Shown: positions 38,775 to 46,958 of the stretch, piece by piece
Numbering within the stretch: the stretch's first letter is position 1
How the letters are laid out: each line of letters begins with the position of its first letter
Origin: Thermoplasmata archaeon
GTDB lineage: Archaea > Thermoplasmatota > Thermoplasmata > Thermoplasmatales > Thermoplasmataceae
DNA: 56,757 bases
Direction: 5' to 3'
NCBI GenBank assembly: GCA_021850545.1
Contig: JAJZLU010000052.1
Location: 1-56,757, forward strand
Program-made: the position numbers and the translations under genes
Notes under the pieces: generated by a model
Seen by the model: the letters and a program-made list of their open reading frames with translations, nothing else
Told to the model about the DNA's origin: nothing
Database searches by the model: none

Positions 38775-39233
38775 TTATGCTGGAGAAGCAATTGCTTCAT
38801 CCGGCACTCTTTCTGTGTCTATTTCCTCATTATTGATCGTGAGGGAATACCTCAGGTCAGCACCTCCCCTTTTCACAATAATCGAAACACTGCAATACTT
38901 TGTCAGGGAAAGCCCTATGGCCTTTCTTGCCTTGTCAGGGTCTACGTCCCCTTCAAGGATGTAGTGGATATTTGCGTGAGTAAGCGTCCTGGGATGCTCC
39001 TCCGCCCTGTCCCCAGTAACCTCACATCGAAAACTGCTGAAATCCACCTTCATTTTCCTAAGAATGCCAACGACATCATCGCTGGAGCAACCACCCATTG
39101 CAATAAGCAGATGTTCGGTTGGAGAATAGTTCTCTGTATTGTTTGCAATGGAGTTCTTGAGGGTCACCTGGACTTTACCCGGTGTATCGCTCTGAAAACC
39201 ACCATTTTCAACGTATTTAAAAGAGACTTTCAT
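38775..39233 (-). CDS. OsmC-family protein (peroxiredoxin-like)
   Basis: A 152-residue OsmC/Ohr-fold protein. The two conserved cysteines are visible in MGGCSSDDV and TKYCSVSI, the pair that reduces organic peroxides in Ohr/OsmC. TEHLLIAMGGC is the usual helix. It is probably a cytoplasmic oxidative-stress protein. The ATG is about 24 bp from a TATA-like box and is preceded by an 8-bp palindrome. DUF1641 and the SQR-like gene lie upstream on the same strand. Confidence 0.9.
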   Translation of the reverse strand: MKVSFKYVENGGFQSDTPGKVQVTLKNSIANNTENYSPTEHLLIAMGGCSSDDVVGILRKMKVDFSSFRCEVTGDRAEEHPRTLTHANIHYILEGDVDPDKARKAIGLSLTKYCSVSIIVKRGGADLRYSLTINNEEIDTERVPDEAIASPA

Positions 39234-39251
39234 GTGCGTGAAGATTGTAAA

Positions 39252-39262
39252 ATTGTATTTAG
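39252..39262 (-). promoter_or_regulatory. TATA box of the OsmC-family gene
   Basis: CTAAATACAAT on the minus strand, centred about 24 bp before the ATG at 39233, suggesting a leaderless start. Confidence 0.5.
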
Positions 39263-39263
39263 A

Positions 39264-39282
39264 GTTTGGGAGATTCCCAAAC
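39264..39282. promoter_or_regulatory. Inverted repeat next to the OsmC-family promoter
   Basis: GTTTGGGA-GAT-TCCCAAAC, a perfect 8-bp inverted repeat with a 3-nt loop, immediately upstream of the TATA box. It could be a regulator's operator. It also follows the DUF1641 stop and borders a run of A/T, so it could instead act as a terminator hairpin. Confidence 0.45.
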
Positions 39283-39298
39283 CCGATAAAAAAACAGG

Positions 39299-39799
39299 TT
39301 ACTCTTCAGGAACTTTTTTCAAGGCACTGCCAATGGCCTTAAGGGCATACAGCACTGCTGTGAGCCCTGCAGAGATGTCGGGGTCTTTGACCATTGCGTA
39401 TAGCCTGAGAAGAGATGTAGCCTCAGGGTTCTTTGCCCCGCTTATCATGCCGTCCCAGAGTTCGTCGCTATTATAGAGTATTGCCTTTACGGCGTCCGAT
39501 GCCTTTTCGCTAGAGAGTGAGTGGGACAACGCTGAAACAACATTCATGGTCTTAACAAATCCATAGAGGAAATCCCTTGAGGTAAGGAAATTTGAGAGGA
39601 ACTCTATGTCGCTTGGCAGGTACTCTGATGAAAGGTTCTCTAGAGCTGAAATGAATCCGGAATTCTTAACTTTCTCAAATAGGTTGAGCAAAGCCTCGAA
39701 GGAGTCCATGTTCTCAACTATGCCCTGAATAAGGGGCTCTAGGTCACCTTCGTCATTTCCTGAACTCAATTTCTTTTTCCCTTCTGTTTTCTCTACCAT
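39299..39799 (-). CDS. DUF1641-family protein
   Basis: A 166-residue, mostly helical soluble protein of the DUF1641 family. It has an N-terminal charged region, then repeated helices ending in DPDISAGLTAVLYALKAIG. In several acidophilic archaea genes of this family sit beside SQR-like or NADH-dehydrogenase-like flavoproteins, as here, where 3 bp separate it from the preceding gene. A partner or membrane-docking role for the flavoprotein is inferred. No biochemical function is known to me. Confidence 0.8.
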   Translation of the reverse strand: MVEKTEGKKKLSSGNDEGDLEPLIQGIVENMDSFEALLNLFEKVKNSGFISALENLSSEYLPSDIEFLSNFLTSRDFLYGFVKTMNVVSALSHSLSSEKASDAVKAILYNSDELWDGMISGAKNPEATSLLRLYAMVKDPDISAGLTAVLYALKAIGSALKKVPEE

Positions 39800-39802
39800 T
39801 GT

Positions 39803-40954
39803 TTACACCATCCCTCTTACAATTGTTGAAAAGTACGTGTCATTTGATGTCCACCGGAGCATAAAGTCACCCTTGTTCTCAGTGATGGCCTTGACTTTAG
39901 CTTCGGAAGAACCAAGGTACGTGAATGCCTTGTCCTTGCCTGTTATGTTGATTTGCGGGGCCTTTGACAAGTACTCGTCATCTGAAAGCCCGCCAATGGC
40001 ATCTGCTATTATTCGGGATGCAGCAAATGAAGCCTCCAAATGGCCGGATGCAGCAAGCTTATTCGCGAAAAGATTGTTTGAATCTCCCACTGCAAACACA
40101 GAGCCGTTTCCCTTCACCGTCAGGGTCTTTGGATCAACTCCTATGTACCCATCCTCACCTGCAAGTCCGGACTGTATCATCGCCTGCTGTCCCCTGTGAG
40201 GTGGAACAAGCACTAGTAAGTTATACTTGAATTTTGAATCGTCTCCTGTTACTACTTCCTTATTTTTCTGGTTCACTGTGTTGACGGTGAGGCTGGCGTG
40301 GAGTCCGATATTCTTTTCCTGCAACTTGTCTTTTATGAAGCCTGAGAGGGTTGCGTCAGTCCCAAGGTTATCCGATGGCGCCAGGTATGTGATTTCCGTC
40401 TTATCCCTCATACCCTTTGTTGTAAGGTACGAATCAAGAAGGAATGCAAATTCATACAGTGCCTGCGGGTACTGTATAGTTGTTCCTGTGCCGCCTATCA
40501 CAACGTTGCCGCCCTGGAACCCTTTCAATGTCTCCCTGAGCTCAAGGGCTTTCTGAAGATCATAGAAATGCTTTGCCTCCCCAGTGTAGCCAGGTATCTC
40601 TTCAGGAGCATACCTGTTGCCGGTGGCAATCACGAGGTAATCAGCCATATAGCTCTTTCCAGACTTTAGGAAAACAAGGTGTTCGTCTGCATTTATTCTG
40701 ACAACTTCATCCCGAATGTACTGGATTCCACCGTTTAACAGGAAGTCAACTGGTTTCACGCTCTTCCTGTAGTTCTTGTAGCCAAATGGGATGAAAAGGC
40801 CGTCAGGTTTGTAAAAATGTCTCGTGGTATTGCCAACAACCAGAATCTCAAGCTCCTTTTCTGTTGCATGGAATCTCAGCTTGTTGGCAGCCACAAGGCC
40901 CGATGGGCCATCGCCAATCACAATAACTCTCTTAGCAACTACCATATTAATCAC
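39803..40954 (-). CDS. Sulfide:quinone oxidoreductase-like flavoprotein without cysteines
   Basis: A 383-residue FAD-dependent oxidoreductase of the SQR/NDH-2 superfamily. The FAD dinucleotide motif is VIVIGDGPSGLVAA. YLVIATG, GGTGTTIQYPQALYEFAFLL and SVFAVGDSNN (second FAD motif) follow, and the C-terminus suggests membrane association. True SQRs use a pair of redox cysteines. This protein contains no cysteine at all, and the usual CPxAPYE position reads YPQALYE. Sulfide oxidation by the standard mechanism is therefore unlikely; it may be an NADH or other quinone reductase. It is transcribed with DUF1641. Confidence 0.82.
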   Translation of the reverse strand: MINMVVAKRVIVIGDGPSGLVAANKLRFHATEKELEILVVGNTTRHFYKPDGLFIPFGYKNYRKSVKPVDFLLNGGIQYIRDEVVRINADEHLVFLKSGKSYMADYLVIATGNRYAPEEIPGYTGEAKHFYDLQKALELRETLKGFQGGNVVIGGTGTTIQYPQALYEFAFLLDSYLTTKGMRDKTEITYLAPSDNLGTDATLSGFIKDKLQEKNIGLHASLTVNTVNQKNKEVVTGDDSKFKYNLLVLVPPHRGQQAMIQSGLAGEDGYIGVDPKTLTVKGNGSVFAVGDSNNLFANKLAASGHLEASFAASRIIADAIGGLSDDEYLSKAPQINITGKDKAFTYLGSSEAKVKAITENKGDFMLRWTSNDTYFSTIVRGMV

Positions 40955-40977
40955 TTTTCCAAATATCAGTGAATATC

Positions 40978-40988
40978 TTTCTATATCC
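40978..40988 (+). promoter_or_regulatory. TATA-like box ahead of candidate small RNA
   Basis: TTTCTATATCC, centred about 26 bp before base 41010, where a hairpin-rich segment begins. It also lies in the upstream region of the divergent SQR-like gene. Confidence 0.3.
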
Positions 40989-41007
40989 TGAAATCCGGGA
41001 CTCTGTT

Positions 41008-41122
41008 GTCAATGGGGCTGTGCGACGGCTGGATGAAGCTTTTTTCATGGCTTCTATTTCCCGGTTGAAATTCAGGCTAGGTCGCACTTCAAATTATCGT
41101 TACTTGTTATTAGAATTTTTTT
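41008..41122 (+). ncRNA. Candidate structured small RNA
   Basis: Nested complementary segments: GTGCGAC (41020-41026) with GTCGCAC (41081-41087), CTGG (41029-41032) with CCGG (41061-41064), and GAAGC (41035-41039) with GCTTC (41050-41054). A TATA-like box lies about 26 bp before the predicted start, and a run of seven T (41116-41122) follows. The 7-bp outer stem recalls a tRNA acceptor, but no T-arm, D-arm or normal anticodon arm forms, so I do not call it tRNA. It sits in the 278-bp gap between the SQR-like gene and rpoL. Could be a guide or regulatory RNA. Confidence 0.35.
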
Positions 41123-41203
41123 GTTAAGTGTTTAATTATTTGCCGATCTGCAAAGATACATCTGGTTATACGGCGTTGGTCTATCTTAATTTAAAAATGG
41201 AAA

Positions 41204-41213
41204 GAATAAATAG
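41204..41213 (+). promoter_or_regulatory. TATA-like box of rpoL
   Basis: GAATAAATAG, centred about 25 bp before the rpoL ATG (41233). A second candidate, TTAATTTAAAAAT, lies at 41186-41198. Confidence 0.4.
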
Positions 41214-41232
41214 TAATCTAACATAAACCTCC

Positions 41233-41532
41233 ATGGACTCCCAGCTAAGGGTTCTCTCTAAGGAAAAGAACACCATAACCCTTGAGATGCTTAATTATGA
41301 CAACACAATTCTCAGGCCCCTCATAGATGAAATACTCAAAGATGAGCAAGTAGAGGAAACGAGATATTATATCAAGCACCCGATTATTGACAATCCGGAA
41401 ATTTTTGTAAGGGTAAAGACTGGCAAGCCGCAGGCCGCAGTCAAAAGGTCAATAAAAAGGCTAAGCAAAGTTTACGAAAATCTCGAAGCAGATCTGGTTA
41501 AAGAGCAAAAGAGACTGGCGGAATCAAGCTAA
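41233..41532 (+). CDS. rpoL: RNA polymerase subunit L (Rpb11-like)
   Basis: A 99-residue subunit that pairs with RpoD during assembly of archaeal RNA polymerase. NTITLEMLNYDNTILRPLIDEIL and YYIKHPIIDNPEIFVRVKTG match the family's fold, and a C-terminal helix follows. It lies 4 bp before the tRNA methyltransferase gene. Confidence 0.93.
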   Translation: MDSQLRVLSKEKNTITLEMLNYDNTILRPLIDEILKDEQVEETRYYIKHPIIDNPEIFVRVKTGKPQAAVKRSIKRLSKVYENLEADLVKEQKRLAESS

Positions 41533-41536
41533 ATAG

Positions 41537-42502
41537 ATGGACAGCATTTTTCTGGTGGAACTGCTTCAGGACATACCCGGAGCGCCCCAGTATGAACTTC
41601 TTTCCCTGAGTGAAAAAGGGAATTTTGAAATTTTAAGAAATACGGGCGATTTTTACACAATTAGGGGAAACTGGGAAACCCTGAAAAGGGCAGCATATGT
41701 TAGGCGTGTAGTAAAGATTATTGGAGAGGGGCCGGACATCGGTTCTTTTTTGGCCCCGGAATTGCCACCTGGAAAATTCTATGTGAGGTTCCAGGATGCT
41801 GGAAACTGCCATGACTCCAGCATTGAGCCTGAAATCGGGGATATGCTCGGAGGAATGGGGCGAGTATCATTCAGTAACCCTGACTTCGTGGTGCGTGCCT
41901 ATCATCTGGACAAATGGTATGTGGGAATAGAACTTTTCTCCGGAATCGGCAGGGAATTCCGGGCCAGGAGGGCGCCAATGAGGCCATTTTTTTCTCCAAT
42001 CTCCATAGACCCGAGGCATGCCAGATTCATGGTAAATATTTCAGGGACAGAGGAAGGGGAAACCATACTGGACCCTTTCTGCGGAACAGGGGGAATACTT
42101 CTGGAAGCAGGGCTGCTTGGAAGGAAGGTCCTTGGCAATGATTGGTCATTACAGATGTCTACAGGAGCAAAACTGAATTTAAAGTACTTCGGAGTCAGGG
42201 ATTACAGGATAAGCAATGAAGACTTTCTTAAGATGGAAATATCAGAACCTGTTGGTGCCATAGTAACAGATTTTCCATATGGGAAGAATTCCCGCCTTTC
42301 CGAGAAGAACCTGGAGAGCCTTTACGGGCAGAGCTTCAGTAAATTCCACCAGATCCTCCCGGCGGGAAAAGTGGCAGTTGTAGTGGTGTCAGAAAGGGGC
42401 AAGCTTGACCTTGCAAAGGAATATTTCGAAGTTGTAAAGGTGTTTGAGTTCAGGGTACACCGTTCTTTAACGAGATATTTCGCGGTGTTGAGGAGAAAGT
42501 AA
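41537..42502 (+). CDS. Trm-G10/Trm11-type tRNA guanine-N2 methyltransferase
   Basis: A 321-residue protein with an N-terminal RNA-binding half and a Rossmann methyltransferase half from about residue 170. The SAM motif is LDPFCGTGGILLEAG, and motif IV reads TDFPYG where DPPYG is usual. This matches archaeal Trm-G10/Trm11 enzymes, which methylate N2 of guanosine 10 in tRNA. The Phe in motif IV is a small deviation within the (D/N)PP(Y/F) pattern. It is co-transcribed with rpoL. Confidence 0.85.
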   Translation: MDSIFLVELLQDIPGAPQYELLSLSEKGNFEILRNTGDFYTIRGNWETLKRAAYVRRVVKIIGEGPDIGSFLAPELPPGKFYVRFQDAGNCHDSSIEPEIGDMLGGMGRVSFSNPDFVVRAYHLDKWYVGIELFSGIGREFRARRAPMRPFFSPISIDPRHARFMVNISGTEEGETILDPFCGTGGILLEAGLLGRKVLGNDWSLQMSTGAKLNLKYFGVRDYRISNEDFLKMEISEPVGAIVTDFPYGKNSRLSEKNLESLYGQSFSKFHQILPAGKVAVVVVSERGKLDLAKEYFEVVKVFEFRVHRSLTRYFAVLRRK

Positions 42503-42520
42503 CACTCCTGTTACCAGCTG

Positions 42521-42531
42521 TATTTATATAG
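42521..42531 (+). promoter_or_regulatory. TATA box of the grpE-dnaK-dnaJ operon
   Basis: TATTTATATAG, centred about 26 bp before the grpE ATG, consistent with a leaderless transcript. No CIRCE-like or other heat-shock inverted repeat is apparent. Confidence 0.6.
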
Positions 42532-42552
42532 AAGAACAAATTTACTTGTGCA

Positions 42553-43095
42553 ATGTCCGCCCAACCCTCCAAGAACAGTAAACTGAGAAATCCTTTGGCT
42601 GAAGAAGCTATAGCAAGCAGGGAACGGGCCCTGAGCAGGGACCACCTGAGATTGATCAGGATTGAAAGGGAGCTTTATGATGCCAATGCACAGTTGGCGC
42701 AATACAGGGAGCTTTACATGAGGCAACGGGCAGAAATGGAAAACTATTCCAGGGCAGTGGAGAGGGAAAAGTCCCTTATCACTAAGAACGCAAGCAGGAA
42801 CGTAATAAAGGATCTTCTCCCACTGATCGACTCTTTTGATTCCGCAGTTGCGGCCTCAAAGGGCGATGGCAATATGGCTGCCTTGCATAACCAGCTCATG
42901 AAAATACTCTCGGCCTATGGGTTCAGTTCAATTGATGCGAAGGGCAAAAAATTTGATCCTTATCAGCATGAGGTTATTGCAGTGAACCAGTCAAAAGATG
43001 ATGGAATAGTTCTTGAAGAGGTACAGAAGGGCTATAAGTTAAATGAAGAAGTCATAAGGACATCAAAAGTCATAGTTGGAAAAAAAGGTGAATAA
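42553..43095 (+). CDS. grpE: GrpE nucleotide exchange factor
   Basis: The 180-residue exchange factor for DnaK. A long N-terminal helical region leads into [20 protein letters not shown], and then the family core [23 protein letters not shown] and the strand-rich wing [25 protein letters not shown]. First gene of the chaperone operon. The next start (GTG) follows its stop by 2 bp. Confidence 0.94.
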   Translation: MSAQPSKNSKLRNPLAEEAIASRERALSRDHLRLIRIERELYDANAQLAQYRELYMRQRAEMENYSRAVEREKSLITKNASRNVIKDLLPLIDSFDSAVAASKGDGNMAALHNQLMKILSAYGFSSIDAKGKKFDPYQHEVIAVNQSKDDGIVLEEVQKGYKLNEEVIRTSKVIVGKKGE

Positions 43096-43097
43096 AA

Positions 43098-44942
43098 GTG
43101 TCAAAGATTATTGGTATTGATTTGGGAACAAGCAACTCGGCCGCAGCAGTGGTCATTTCGGGAAAACCAACAGTTATTCCAAGCGCAGAGGGCGTATCAA
43201 TTGGAGGGAAGGCATTTCCAAGCTATGTTGCCTTTACCAAGGAGGGCGATCTTCTTGTCGGTGAACCGGCAAAAAGGCAGGCTCTTCTCAACCCGGAAGG
43301 GACTATTTTCGCAGCCAAGAGAAAAATGGGAACTGACCACAAGTTCAAAGTCAAGGACAAGGAATACACGCCACAGCAGATATCAGCTTTCATACTCCAG
43401 AAAATTAAAAGGGATGCTGAAGCATTCCTTGGGGAAGAGGTCAAGGAGGCAGTCATTACAGTCCCAGCTTACTTCGACGACAACCAGAGGCAGGCAACCA
43501 AGGACGCAGGCCTTATTGCAGGCCTGGAAGTAAAAAGGATTATTAATGAGCCAACAGCAGCTTCACTGGCATATGGCATTGACAAGCTCAACGAGTCCCA
43601 GAAGATCCTGGTTTTCGACCTTGGGGGAGGTACCCTCGATGTCACCATCATGGACTTTGGCGAAGGCGTGTTTGAAGTAGTTTCCACATCTGGTGACACC
43701 CACCTTGGTGGTACAGATATGGATGAGGCAATAATCAAGTACCTACTGGACGATTTCAAGAGCAAGGAGGGAGTGGATCTCTCAAAGGACAAGAACGCAT
43801 ACATCAGGCTGAAGGACGCAGCTGAAAAGGCAAAGATTGAACTGTCGTCTACCACAAGCACAGAGATCAACCTCCCATATATTACAGCAACTCAGGACGG
43901 ACCCAAGCATCTACAGCTTAACATGAGCAGGTCAAAGCTCGAAGAGCTCATCAGCCCAATAGTTGATAGATGCAAAGCCCCCATAGAGGGTGCCCTAAAG
44001 GGAGGAAAACTGTCCAAGGGCGACATAACAAAAATCATACTGGTTGGAGGGCCCACTAGGATACCACTGGTAAGGAAGTTTGTTGAAGACTTCTTTGGAA
44101 GAAAGGTTGAAGGTGGCGTTGACCCGATGGAGTGTGTTGCAATTGGCGCTTCTATACAGGGTGCAGTGTTATCTGGTGAAATAAAGGATATCGTGCTTCT
44201 CGATGTTACTCCACTTACCCTTGGGATAGAGACCCTCGGCGGAGTCGCAACTCCACTTATACAAGCCAATACAACTATCCCAACCAAGAAATCACAGATA
44301 TTCACAACTGCAGCTGATATGCAGACAGCAGTAACTATCCACGTGGTTCAGGGAGAGAGGGCAATGGCTGCCGACAACGTCTCATTGGGGATGTTCAACC
44401 TTGTTGGAATACCTCCCGCACCAAGGGGAATTCCACAGATTGAGGTTGCGTTCGATATTGACGCAAATGGAATATTGAATGTATCAGCCACAGACAAGGG
44501 GTCCGGAAAGAAACAGAGCATATCCATAACTGCATCCACAAAGCTTTCCCAGGAAGAGATAGAAAAGATGAAGAAGCAGGCAGAGGAGTTTGCGGAGCAG
44601 GACAGGAAGAAGAAAGAGGAAGTGGAGAAGCTCAACTCTGCGGAAACTCTTGCCTATACAGTGGAATCAACGCTCAATGATGCTGGTGACAAGGTAGACG
44701 AAAACACAAAGAAGGAAGTCAAGGACAAGGTCAAGGAACTCAGGGAAGCTGTATCAGCCAAGGATCTGGCAAAGGTTGAATCCCTTACAGAGGAACTCAC
44801 AAAGAAGATTCAGGAAATAGGCGCCAAGATGTACCAGGGCCAGCCCGGTGAGCAGCAGGAAACTCAGGGACAGCAGCAGAGTGAACAGGGAACGCAGCAG
44901 GGAAACGAACAGACAGTGGATGCAGACTTCAAGGAAAAATAA
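43098..44942 (+). CDS. dnaK: Hsp70 chaperone DnaK
   Basis: The 614-residue ATP-dependent chaperone. It begins [15 protein letters not shown]. The ATPase has [28 protein letters not shown] and [12 protein letters not shown]. The linker [16 protein letters not shown] leads into the substrate-binding domain, and a Gln-rich tail ends the protein. It starts with GTG, with GGTGA 6 bp upstream. DnaK in archaea is generally regarded as acquired from bacteria, and the whole grpE-dnaK-dnaJ set is present here. Confidence 0.97.
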   Translation: MSKIIGIDLGTSNSAAAVVISGKPTVIPSAEGVSIGGKAFPSYVAFTKEGDLLVGEPAKRQALLNPEGTIFAAKRKMGTDHKFKVKDKEYTPQQISAFILQKIKRDAEAFLGEEVKEAVITVPAYFDDNQRQATKDAGLIAGLEVKRIINEPTAASLAYGIDKLNESQKILVFDLGGGTLDVTIMDFGEGVFEVVSTSGDTHLGGTDMDEAIIKYLLDDFKSKEGVDLSKDKNAYIRLKDAAEKAKIELSSTTSTEINLPYITATQDGPKHLQLNMSRSKLEELISPIVDRCKAPIEGALKGGKLSKGDITKIILVGGPTRIPLVRKFVEDFFGRKVEGGVDPMECVAIGASIQGAVLSGEIKDIVLLDVTPLTLGIETLGGVATPLIQANTTIPTKKSQIFTTAADMQTAVTIHVVQGERAMAADNVSLGMFNLVGIPPAPRGIPQIEVAFDIDANGILNVSATDKGSGKKQSISITASTKLSQEEIEKMKKQAEEFAEQDRKKKEEVEKLNSAETLAYTVESTLNDAGDKVDENTKKEVKDKVKELREAVSAKDLAKVESLTEELTKKIQEIGAKMYQGQPGEQQETQGQQQSEQGTQQGNEQTVDADFKEK

Positions 44943-44964
44943 TCTGGCGGGGACCAGAGGATAA

Positions 44965-46071
44965 ATGGCCAAGGATTACTACGAAACACTGGGGGTAGCT
45001 AAGAGCGCTACCCAGGACGAAATAAAAAAGTCTTTCAGGTCTCTTGCCAGGAAATACCACCCTGATACTAACCCTGACAACAAAGAAGAGGCTGAAGCCA
45101 AGTTCAAGGAAATCAGCGAAGCTTACGAAGTTCTTTCTGATGAGAACAAGCGGAGGATGTACGATCAGACAGGCAGAGTTGACTTTGGATCCGGAAGATC
45201 AGATTTCACATGGCAGGACTTTTCGCATTTCAACGATTTCAGCGATCTGGGGGACATATTCAGGAACATTTTCGGGGGCAACTTCGGTTTTGGGGCCGGA
45301 TCAGACTTTTCATCAGGATTCGGCAGGCAGGAAGAAAACCTCGACCTGGTAACCAACCTCAGGGTAAACCTTGAGGAAGCCTATTACGGAGCATCCAAGA
45401 GCATAAAATACAGGCGGAACGAGACCTGTTCACACTGCAAAGGTACAGGATCCGACGACGGCAAACTTAGTACATGTTCAGTTTGCAATGGAACCGGTCA
45501 GCAGAGAATAGTGCAGGGCCAGGGCTTTTTCAGGATGGTTTCCGTAACAGTGTGCAACACCTGCGGAGGAAGGGGAAAAATACCGAGCAAGCCATGCAGC
45601 ACATGTAAGGGAATCGGTTCGGTTCCAGTTACAGAGAACCTGGAGATCAAGATTCCCAAAGGTTCACCTGACCGTTTAAGGCTCAGGGTAAAGGGAAAAG
45701 GGCAGTCAAATTTCGGAAGGACAGGCGATCTGTTCGTAATACTCAACATCCAGGAACCTTCCGGCATGAGAAGAATGAATGACGACATCTACCTGCAATC
45801 AGAAATTAGCTTCCCTGAGGCGGCCCTCGGGGCGGAAAGGGAAATTTCAATCTTCAAGGAAAAGCTGACCCTCAGGATACCACCGGGAACGCAGCCAGGC
45901 GAGATAATACGGATAAAGAATGCTGGAATGCCGCATGTAAACGGGCATGGTTCCGGAGACGTTCTAGTTGAGGCCAGGCTGGTTGTCCCAAAGCATCTTT
46001 CACAGTCCCAGAAAGAATTGATTGCAAAGTTTGGAGAAGAAAACGGTAAGAAGCACTCATGGTTCAAGTAA
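44965..46071 (+). CDS. dnaJ: Co-chaperone DnaJ (Hsp40)
   Basis: A 368-residue type I J-protein that stimulates DnaK. The J domain has the HPD motif in KYHPDTNPD (about residue 32). A Gly/Phe region ([14 protein letters not shown]) follows. Four CxxCxGxG zinc repeats are present: [24 protein letters not shown] and CSTCKGIG. The C-terminal substrate-binding part is complete. AGAGGA lies about 5 bp before the ATG, within the dnaK operon. Confidence 0.97.
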   Translation: MAKDYYETLGVAKSATQDEIKKSFRSLARKYHPDTNPDNKEEAEAKFKEISEAYEVLSDENKRRMYDQTGRVDFGSGRSDFTWQDFSHFNDFSDLGDIFRNIFGGNFGFGAGSDFSSGFGRQEENLDLVTNLRVNLEEAYYGASKSIKYRRNETCSHCKGTGSDDGKLSTCSVCNGTGQQRIVQGQGFFRMVSVTVCNTCGGRGKIPSKPCSTCKGIGSVPVTENLEIKIPKGSPDRLRLRVKGKGQSNFGRTGDLFVILNIQEPSGMRRMNDDIYLQSEISFPEAALGAEREISIFKEKLTLRIPPGTQPGEIIRIKNAGMPHVNGHGSGDVLVEARLVVPKHLSQSQKELIAKFGEENGKKHSWFK

Positions 46072-46153
46072 TGGCTTAAATTCAATTCTAAACATCCCTT
46101 TTTCCATAAGAATCTGTCGGACAAAGTGCAAATTTAGCTTCCCGGACCGAAAC

Positions 46154-46162
46154 TTATAAATT
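46154..46162 (+). promoter_or_regulatory. TATA box of the universal stress protein gene
   Basis: TTATAAATT, centred about 26 bp before the ATG at 46184. This fits a leaderless start and supports that ATG over the TTG two codons earlier. Confidence 0.6.
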
Positions 46163-46183
46163 CGCTTAAACTAATATTTGCCC

Positions 46184-46618
46184 ATGAAGTTCCTTGTCGC
46201 CTTCGACAATTCCGAGGGTGCTAAGAAAGCCCTTAAGTTTGCAATGAAATTCAAAGGCATATCTGACGAGTACATTATCTGCTACGTGTCCCCTCTTGTA
46301 ATGGGCGCAGGCCCCAACTTTGACGCTTATGTCCCTCCGTCTCTTTACAAGAAGAGCGACGAAACCTCTGACGTGGTTCTGAACGCTGCCAAGGAACTGA
46401 TAGAGAAGGAGAATGTCAATGCCACATTCCTCAAACTTGATGCACCAGGTGAACAGATAGCGAGGGCCATGGCTAACCAGGCAAAGGAGAGGGGAGTTGA
46501 CATCATCATAACTGGAACGAGAAAACTGTCTGGAATAAGCAAGATGCTTCTGGGGTCTGTAAGCTCCGAGGTGGTAAAGCTCAGTTCCGTGCCTGTTCTG
46601 GTAGTGCCACCAGACTAG
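46184..46618 (+). CDS. Universal stress protein (UspA family)
   Basis: About 144 residues with a single Usp domain. The N-terminal strand reads MKFLVAFDNSEGAKKAL. The ATP-binding type motif G-x2-G-x9-G-S appears in GTRKLSGISKMLLGSVSSEVV, and the end SVPVLVVPPD is typical. It probably binds ATP and helps in stress adaptation; the partner is unknown. Single gene with its own promoter. Confidence 0.9.
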   Translation: MKFLVAFDNSEGAKKALKFAMKFKGISDEYIICYVSPLVMGAGPNFDAYVPPSLYKKSDETSDVVLNAAKELIEKENVNATFLKLDAPGEQIARAMANQAKERGVDIIITGTRKLSGISKMLLGSVSSEVVKLSSVPVLVVPPD

Positions 46619-46625
46619 ATGTAAG

Positions 46626-46637
46626 TTATTTATAAGG
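46626..46637 (+). promoter_or_regulatory. TATA box of the eS17 gene
   Basis: TTATTTATAAGG, centred about 27 bp before the ATG at 46659, indicating a leaderless transcript. Confidence 0.6.
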
Positions 46638-46658
46638 ACTACGCATTTCTGGACATCT

Positions 46659-46898
46659 ATGGGAAGCATAAGGCCATCCAATATCAAGAGAATCGCAATG
46701 GAGCTGGTTGAGAAGAACCAGGGAACTTTCAACGAGAACTTTGACAAGAACAGGGCAATCCTTAAGACGTCACTTAACGGAGTTTCAAAGAGGACACTGA
46801 ACCTCATAGCTGGATACGTCACAAGATACGTTCTGAAGAAGCAGTCCAGGCTTAAGAAAGAAATCGAAGAAGGCACTGCACCCGCACCTGCCTCCTGA
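46659..46898 (+). CDS. rps17e: Ribosomal protein eS17
   Basis: A 79-residue small-subunit protein. MGSIRPSNIKRIAMELVEK, FDKNRAIL and SKRTLNLIAGYVTRYVLKK match archaeal and eukaryotic S17e. The last residues are Ala/Pro-rich. Single gene with a clear TATA box 27 bp upstream. Confidence 0.93.
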   Translation: MGSIRPSNIKRIAMELVEKNQGTFNENFDKNRAILKTSLNGVSKRTLNLIAGYVTRYVLKKQSRLKKEIEEGTAPAPAS

Positions 46899-46958
46899 TT
46901 CCACAACCTTTTAGCAACAAACATATTATCAATTTAAGGCATCTGGCATAGTGATTTC

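Noticed and set aside
41020-41087. tRNA gene, because of a 7-bp outer stem and a 68-nt length
   Set aside because: No T-arm with TTCRANY, no D-arm and no usable anticodon arm can be drawn. Reported instead as a candidate structured RNA.
46166-46924. A 252-residue minus-strand frame over the universal stress protein and eS17 genes
   Set aside because: Both plus-strand genes have clear families and TATA boxes. The minus-strand translation matches nothing and is a shadow.
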